Source: Larix sibirica (Eukaryota; Streptophyta; Pinopsida; Pinales; Pinaceae). Taken from it: a DNA stretch of 12,508 bases. Where the stretch lies: assembly GCA_004151065.3 (NCBI GenBank), contig NWUY0304212938.1, forward strand, positions 1-12,508, read 5' to 3'. The translations under genes and the position numbers were made by a program. Shown here piece by piece: positions 7,890 to 12,508 of the stretch; within the stretch, counting starts at the first letter, position 1, and every line of letters starts with the position of its first letter. The notes under the pieces were generated by a model, which was not told the origin of the DNA, made no database searches, and saw only the letters and a list, made by a program, of their open reading frames with translations.

Positions 7890-8159
7890 AGTTTCTTCAA
7901 CCAGCGCGCATCAGCCGGGTTCCGTTCCTCCCTCTAGCCAAGCCACCAGCCAGCCCGGTCAATCAGCCAGTTTATTGTACCAGCCGAGTTATTCGACCAG
8001 CAAGTCCAGTAAGATCCAGGGTCCCGCGAAGCCTAAAAGCCGCCAGCCCCCCCCCCCTCCATCCTCGGTTCTCCCGGCCCTCGGGTTGTACCAGCCAAAC
8101 GTTCAAGCATAACGATTTCGACCAGCTTCTTCGATTTATTGCGTCAAGCCAGGGGGTTT
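7890..8159 (+). repeat. CCAGCC / TTCGACCAGC local repeats with C11 tract
   Basis: TTGTACCAGCC occurs at 7975-7985 and 8086-8096, and TTCGACCAGC at 7992-8001 and 8117-8126, which together define a diverged duplication of about 110-125 bases. Other CCAGCC and CAGCCGG words are scattered from 7900. An uninterrupted run of 11 C lies at 8047-8057. No coding potential is evident. Confidence 0.6.
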
Positions 8160-8198
8160 GGGGTCCCCCGTTCAGTGTGCGAAACGATGGGGGACCTC
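8160..8198. repeat. Strong GC hairpin
   Basis: GGGGTCCCCC (8160-8169) pairs with GGGGGACCTC (8189-8198) over 10 bp with one G-U pair. An inner GTT/AAC helix (8170-8172 with 8183-8185) leaves a three-base bulge on the 3' side. It lies exactly between the CCAGCC-rich segment and the next array. Stem-loops of this kind can mark 3' ends of plant mitochondrial transcripts, but no gene ends here. Confidence 0.75.
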
Positions 8199-8209
8199 AC
8201 TACTTACTC

Positions 8210-8790
8210 TCTTACTTCTGGTGTGAACTTGGAGGACTTCTTTCTTTCTCGTCTGGTGTGAACGTGGGGGACTTATATTCTCGGGTATCCTGTGATGATG
8301 AACAACTCAATCTTGTATGGCGGTAAGTACTTCCCTCTCGTCTGGTGGCAACTTGTATGCAATGGGTAAAGTAGTTCGGGTAATGGGTGCTAACACCTAA
8401 CGCCGGAGACTACATTATCTCCCCAGGCCGCTCATACCGGTAAGCATCAGAAGAAGATTCATTTCTAAATCCATTGAACTCAATAAATCTCGTCTGTTGG
8501 ACCAATGGGTGGAACTCCTTCTCTCGGGTCTGTCTGGTGACCGAGGTCTGTTTGAACAGGGACATCTTTTCTTTTTTCTGTTGGGAACTTGGCGGACTGG
8601 GCGGGTGCCTTACTTGGTGTCCTTACTTGGCGTACTTGGCGGCCTTCTCTTTTCTCCTCATCTGTTGGAAACTTGGTAACCTAAATCACTATCTCGTCAT
8701 CTGGCGGTAAGGACATCTCTTTTTTCTATCGTCTGGCGTACTTATCTGTTTCTGTTGGCAACTTGACTCAATGTCTCTTCTAGTGGAAAA
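8210..8790 (+). repeat. CTCGTCTGGTGTGAACTTGGGGGACTTC array
   Basis: CTGGTGTGAACTTGGAGGAC at 8218-8237 and CTGGTGTGAACGTGGGGGAC at 8253-8272 are 18/20 identical and 35 bases apart. Diverged members follow: CTGGTGGCAACTT (8342), CTGTTGGGAACTTGGCGGAC (8578), CTGTTGGAAACTTGG (8662) and CTGTTGGCAACTTGA (8752). They are separated by TCTTTTCTTTTTTCT-type spacers and CTTACTTGG words. Plus-strand frames at 8474-8710 only translate the repeat. The region is one array at different degrees of decay. Confidence 0.7.
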
Positions 8791-9418
8791 TGGGGGAAAA
8801 GAGAAAGCAAGCAACCGGTGACAAGTTCTTTTTTCATTATCTCCAGGGATAGCAAGATCGAGCAAGAGACCTTCGGCAAGCAGCAAGTCGTATCGAGCAG
8901 CAGGCAGTGTGTGCATCAGAGTGTTTAAACCGTACCGTATCATGAGGGGTATGTCCTCTCAGTCGGTTATGGATTGAAAGGGAACTTACTTCTCTCTCCT
9001 CTCTCGCGGGAACATGGGGGCCGGCCGTCTCCATCCTATTTCGGGTAAGGTGTTTTAGCATACCTATTGATAAAATGACTCTTATATTGTGGCTAATGCT
9101 CCCCATATGGGAAAATTGGTTGTTGTCGGATTCTGCCCTTAAGAAAGAAAGGGGACCTTGTTTCACTAGAGTGTGAGTTCCCACGGAGTAAGGCCTTAGA
9201 GACTGCCCCTTAATCTGGGCAGGGTGGAAAGAAAAGCTGTAACAACCACCTCCAAAGGGTCATCATAGGTAGAGATTTGTGAAGGCCTGTTTCTTTCTAC
9301 AGCCAGTCATCAATCATCCACCAAGCATCCTAAAGGAAGGCAAGCGGTTAATTCTGGGGGGCCAAGCTCAAGGTTCTTCCCCCACAGCGATATTCATAAG
9401 TGGGCAAAAGTGGAATAG
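8791..9418. other. No gene seen
   Basis: Two overlapping minus-strand open frames (about 8943-8689 and 9184-8837) have no recognisable motif and I do not call them. No tRNA, rRNA or intron signature is visible. A weak late member of the preceding array may be at about 8978-9020 (CTTCTCTCTCCTCTCTCGCGGGAACATGGGGG). Confidence 0.4.
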
Positions 9419-10115
9419 GAAAGAGGGGGTGGTGTGAGGACAGGCATTAAAGAGCCGAATCCTCTACCTACATTCTATAAACTCTACAAGTATATTACTT
9501 ACCTCGTACCTTACCTTAATAAAAGAAATAGTAGATTCTTCAAATTAGATCTATGTAGGCCTACATCAACTGACCACACAGCTCTGTACTACTCCACTAA
9601 ACAGCTAGCTCCCGTATGAAATCCACCATGGTCACTACATTAACACCTACACTCTAACTACACTCACAGGACACTTTCCCGTATTTCGTCCGCACCCCCA
9701 TATTGATAAAACTATAACTCCAGGCTGATTACCCCGAGCATCCCACACCATACCAAGCTCAGTCATGATCCCTAGGATATGACACGGTAATTCCAGACCT
9801 CTAACCCAGGCCAGGGTCCCCATTACCTTACTACCATCCACTATTCCACGAATCACTAAAAACGAACGATTCGAACGCACAAGAATGAATCCCCCTGCCA
9901 ATAAGCCCCACTCAAGGCACGAATATGAATACTATACAGATGGATGGGTCGCTGTGATGGGTTACAATCCTGGATGCACTAGAACAACTTGTCTGTTTTA
10001 TTTTCCTCCACATTCTGGCATGAAGGCTGGCATTTTTGGTAAGGTCACAAGCTCAATAAAGAAGGAACATAAATCCTTTAATCTGCTAAGGGCTATCCTT
10101 ACCCTCACCAGATAG
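9419..10115 (+). pseudogene. Decayed ORF, possible RNase H-like retroelement relic
   Basis: One frame is open from after a TAG at 9416-9418 to a TGA at 9617-9619. A second frame takes over from 9609 and runs to a TAG at 10113-10115, about 168 codons, interrupted only by TGA at 9726-9728 and 9780-9782. Joined, this gives roughly 230 codons with one frameshift. Near the C-terminal end YYTDGW recalls the TDGS start of RNase H domains. About 38-48 residues later, VTSSIKKEH and SFNLLRAILTL recall the helix that carries the second catalytic acid, although at the best alignment the Glu is replaced by Asn. No reverse transcriptase motif is visible upstream. The minus strand is also open at 9931-9647, so the call is weak. 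Alternatives are another transferred gene or chance in C-rich DNA. Confidence 0.25.
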
Positions 10116-11010
10116 CTAACTAGGCTTATAGCATAGGGTCGTAAAGACTTCTAATCAAGGACCGAATATTACACATAAACGCCGGAGTGATAGAACAGAC
10201 ACTTATGGCAGACGCATATTACTTGGATTTATTCCTCCTTAATATTATAAGGGATAATAACCCCCCTTCTTTCTTTATTACCATTCCTATCCTACACTGG
10301 TGATTCTTTACACGGCTCCATATCACTCTTATTCCTTAAGGGATATGAGATCGCCGCTCATGGTATTCACTCCTACTAATAGTAGTTGTGATCCTCCCCC
10401 AATTACTGACTATATCCTTTCATCAAAGATTTCGTTCGGAGTTAAGGATTAATTAACAAGAAAGAAGGTTATCTTCTTTTTTTGGGTATCGCAATTTACT
10501 TTATTCATGCACTCGGATTTCTTATTTGTACTTGCTTGCTGGTATTTATGTAATAAGTTGAGATAGAAAGGGTTGGTTCCTTGTTTAGAGATTATCATGT
10601 TATTGAGGTCGGTCTTGGTCTTGAGGTTAGCTGATTAGCTAGTTGGTTGGTTCTTTTTGAGTTAGTGTTGTTACTGTATAATGTATGAGCTGTGTGCGAG
10701 GTTGAGGATATAATATTGGAGTTTTGGCGCAGAAATGCCTGATGTAATGATGATTATAATGAAGGAAGCATTTATGTGTTTTTTCCATTTTGGTTTTCCA
10801 CGTCAAATATATGGTGCACCGTGTATGATCTTTGTGTCTGGTTATGTGATGCAATTCCTAAGAGAAATATAAATAAGTAACTGTTTTGGCATTATGGCAG
10901 TGTATTGCATAGTTTCTGTTATTTTACTTGCTGCGTAGTTATTATATATTGAAGTAGTATATTAATCTGTCAATGTAATGGTTAAATGTCGCACATGAGA
11001 TAAAGGGTTA
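10116..11010. other. AT-rich, no gene seen; one A/T-rich hairpin
   Basis: No convincing ORF lies here. A hairpin at 10458-10482 pairs AAGAAAGAAG with CTTCTTTTTT (one G-U pair) around a GTTAT loop and ends in a T run. It resembles a bacterial-type terminator in shape only, since no gene precedes it. The stretch 10600-10990 is G/T-rich on the plus strand with no RNA signature that I recognise. Confidence 0.45.
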
Positions 11011-12128
11011 ATCAAAATGGTTAAAGAAGAAATCTCCCTTCCCTTAACTACTGCAGGAACCAGGTTTCTGCACTTGACCATAGGTGGTTTGTGGTTCGCG
11101 TGGGCTGGGCCAACTAGAGTAGTGCCTCTTAACCCGCTATGATATACGTTCTATCTTGCTCTGTAGTGGTTCCTCGTGTAAGCCAAAAGTAGTTTATGCT
11201 CCAGGTAAACTTACTTTTTTCATTTCATTCTTATTCTGATTAGGGTTTTTCTAATTTTCATGTTGGCCCAGCAAAAACAACCACTAGTGGGTGGTATGGT
11301 GAAGCCCACCTACTCTTTTCGCATGGTATACGTCTATTAGGATGTGGGATTCAAATTCCCTCCAAAAACAGAATACCTCCGGGCTATTGGTTGGTCAACA
11401 ACATATTGAAGCACGATCTACCCTGTTTCTTTCCGAGGCTTCTACCAAATAGGAATTATTATAGCAGGATCATAAACAACTTGATTGTAAGCAACCGCGG
11501 TGACACTTTTTAGTAAGTGGCAGCGTTCACGGTACCAGCATTAGTCAAAACCTCTGAACTCCCGGCCCGACAATAAAAGATAGTGCTACCTATTTTGAAA
11601 TAGTCAACTCGCTTCCTTCCTTTCAGAATTCCCATACCGCTACGCGCCTGGGTGCCTTCATCCAGTGGTCATCATTCATCCTCCATCATAAGAGATAAAA
11701 CCAACCTTCCACATTTAGCTATATCAGCACAGTTCCAATGAGGATGATGGCATTTATAGAATCCAACCAGACACATCTATATCCGCTAACGAGCTTGTTC
11801 TTACCCCCTTTATATATAATAATTCGCTAGTTCATTCATGCATGCATGAAAGCCTCAATCTATTTTATAAAGGTTTTCATAATCACTCAGATGATCTTAT
11901 TAGAGTCAATGACGAGTGTACCGGGATAGTGTTTCGAAACCGATTCGTTCATATGGGGAGCAAGCCGGGATTTTGTATCGATCGATAAGCGATGATTTCA
12001 GTAGGGCATAAAACCACGATTACCCTTCTTAGAAAAGTGATTTTAATAGTAGCGCATTTTCAATATAATAATTTGACCCAATTGCTGCTTCATTCATAGG
12101 GGGCCTTTAAAAAGCACGATATAGGTCT
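11011..12128. other. No gene seen; inverted repeats
   Basis: TGCAGGAAC (11052-11060) and GTTTCTGCA (11064-11072) form a 9-bp hairpin with one G-U pair. GCTGGGCCAAC (11104-11114) and GTTGGCCCAGC (11262-11272) are a perfect 11-bp inverted repeat around a 147-base interval. CCACTAGTGG (11281-11290) is a perfect palindrome. CATGCATGCATG lies near 11837-11848 and ATCGATCGAT near 11978. I see no ORF above about 60 codons and no intron domain V. Confidence 0.5.
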
Positions 12129-12365
12129 ATGGGCAGCTTATTAAAAGTAGTTATTTCCAGTCTAGCCGTAGCTTCCTATGGAGGTTTAGATTCAGCCAAT
12201 ACAAATAGGTGTTCCCTCTCCTACCTGCCCCCCTATGAAAAGAGGAATGAGTGCAAGTTTCTGCCCGGCCTATTATTATTTGCTGTTAGCTCGGATTGGT
12301 GCTTTAATGCAATAATGGAAACCTTAACTCGAGCCTGTGTGAATACAAGTACTCAGTCACAGTGA
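12129..12365 (+). CDS. Unassigned ORF, 78 codons
   Basis: An ATG at 12129 opens 78 codons, closed by a TGA at 12363-12365. The N-terminus (MGSLLKVVISSLAVASYGGL) is hydrophobic and could be a short membrane segment or signal. A second hydrophobic patch, FLPGLLLFAVSS, lies near residue 45. There are five Cys residues. I recognise no family. An in-frame TAA lies close upstream, so the ATG is the natural start if it is expressed. It stands alone, with no neighbours or regulatory signal, and may be a chance frame. Confidence 0.2.
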   Translation: MGSLLKVVISSLAVASYGGLDSANTNRCSLSYLPPYEKRNECKFLPGLLLFAVSSDWCFNAIMETLTRACVNTSTQSQ

Positions 12366-12508
12366 GAGCTTGGTAACTCTGCTTTATCGGGGTCATTAGT
12401 AATAGCCCCCGCCCCCCCCATTCACCCATCAAACTAAAAAAAACAGTAGATGCAATAAGATAAAAATACCCCAATGTAGATTGAATTAGCAATGAAACCC
12501 TCTTAGAA
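12366..12508. other. Window end, no gene seen
   Basis: The tail holds a C-rich run (about 12406-12420) followed by A-rich DNA. A short minus-strand frame at 12492-12304 shows nothing recognisable. Confidence 0.4.

Noticed and set aside
8474-8710. Two overlapping plus-strand frames
   Set aside because: Both translate the CTGTTGGAAACTTGG array and have no independent support.
8689-9184. Two overlapping minus-strand frames
   Set aside because: No family resemblance, and they overlap each other in different frames.
9647-9901. DUF4283-like domain on the minus strand
   Set aside because: A WVRGLELP piece vaguely recalls that family, but the surrounding conserved positions are not there.
10458-10486. 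Rho-independent-type terminator
   Set aside because: The hairpin with a T run is real, but no gene lies upstream and the DNA does not look bacterial; kept only as a hairpin in the region entry.
11345-11361. Possible T arm with loop TTCAAAT
   Set aside because: The outer stem pair is mismatched and no acceptor stem exists at the required distance.
6682-12365. Shared 13-mer TCAGTCACAGTGA at 6682 and 12353
   Set aside because: A single partly palindromic 13-mer without flanking similarity is compatible with chance.

Overview
The window looks like intergenic DNA from a large plant mitochondrial genome, most probably a gymnosperm. The reasons are: 12.5 kb without one recognisable gene; moderate GC content; a patchwork of short, locally confined and decayed tandem-repeat families; AT tracts of the TTATATATGTAAT type; and a short motif (CCTAAGCGAAGG) resembling the Bpu elements described from Cycas mitochondria. 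This assignment is inference. No mitochondrial, plastid or bacterial housekeeping gene, rRNA or intact tRNA could be identified on either strand.

Layout. Bases 1-460 hold a diverged ~80-bp repeat carrying a TTATATATGTAATTA core. At 510-582 (minus strand) is a 72-nt element with the acceptor stem, T arm and exact spacing of a tRNA, but no recognisable D or anticodon arm. It lies 3 bases beyond the stop of an unassigned 102-codon minus-strand ORF. From 900 to 1720 is a decayed CTTGCTTGCTTAAAT/ACTTACTTAG array. From 1720 to 4050 is mostly featureless, AT-rich DNA with small local repeats and a Bpu-like motif at 3511. From 4060 to 4960 are two more arrays around a small unassigned ORF; one includes an exact 25-bp direct repeat.

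The most unusual part is 5513-6030. Its minus strand shows clear triplet phase (GCT, ACT, GGA, TCT and TAT codons). It reads as an Ala/Thr/Gly/Ser/Tyr-rich low-complexity protein broken by several TAA/TAG stops and one frameshift, and could be either a dead gene or a codon-phased minisatellite. From 6300 to 8790 come further arrays, a CCAGCC-rich stretch with an 11-C run, and a strong hairpin at 8160-8198. From 9419 to 10115 (plus strand) is a second decayed frame with only two TGA stops after one frameshift; it carries a weak RNase H-like signature and may be a retroelement relic. From 10116 to the end is gene-poor DNA with three inverted-repeat structures and one small unassigned ORF.

No operon, pathway or working system is encoded here. 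The interest lies in relics and in how the repeat arrays arose and decayed.
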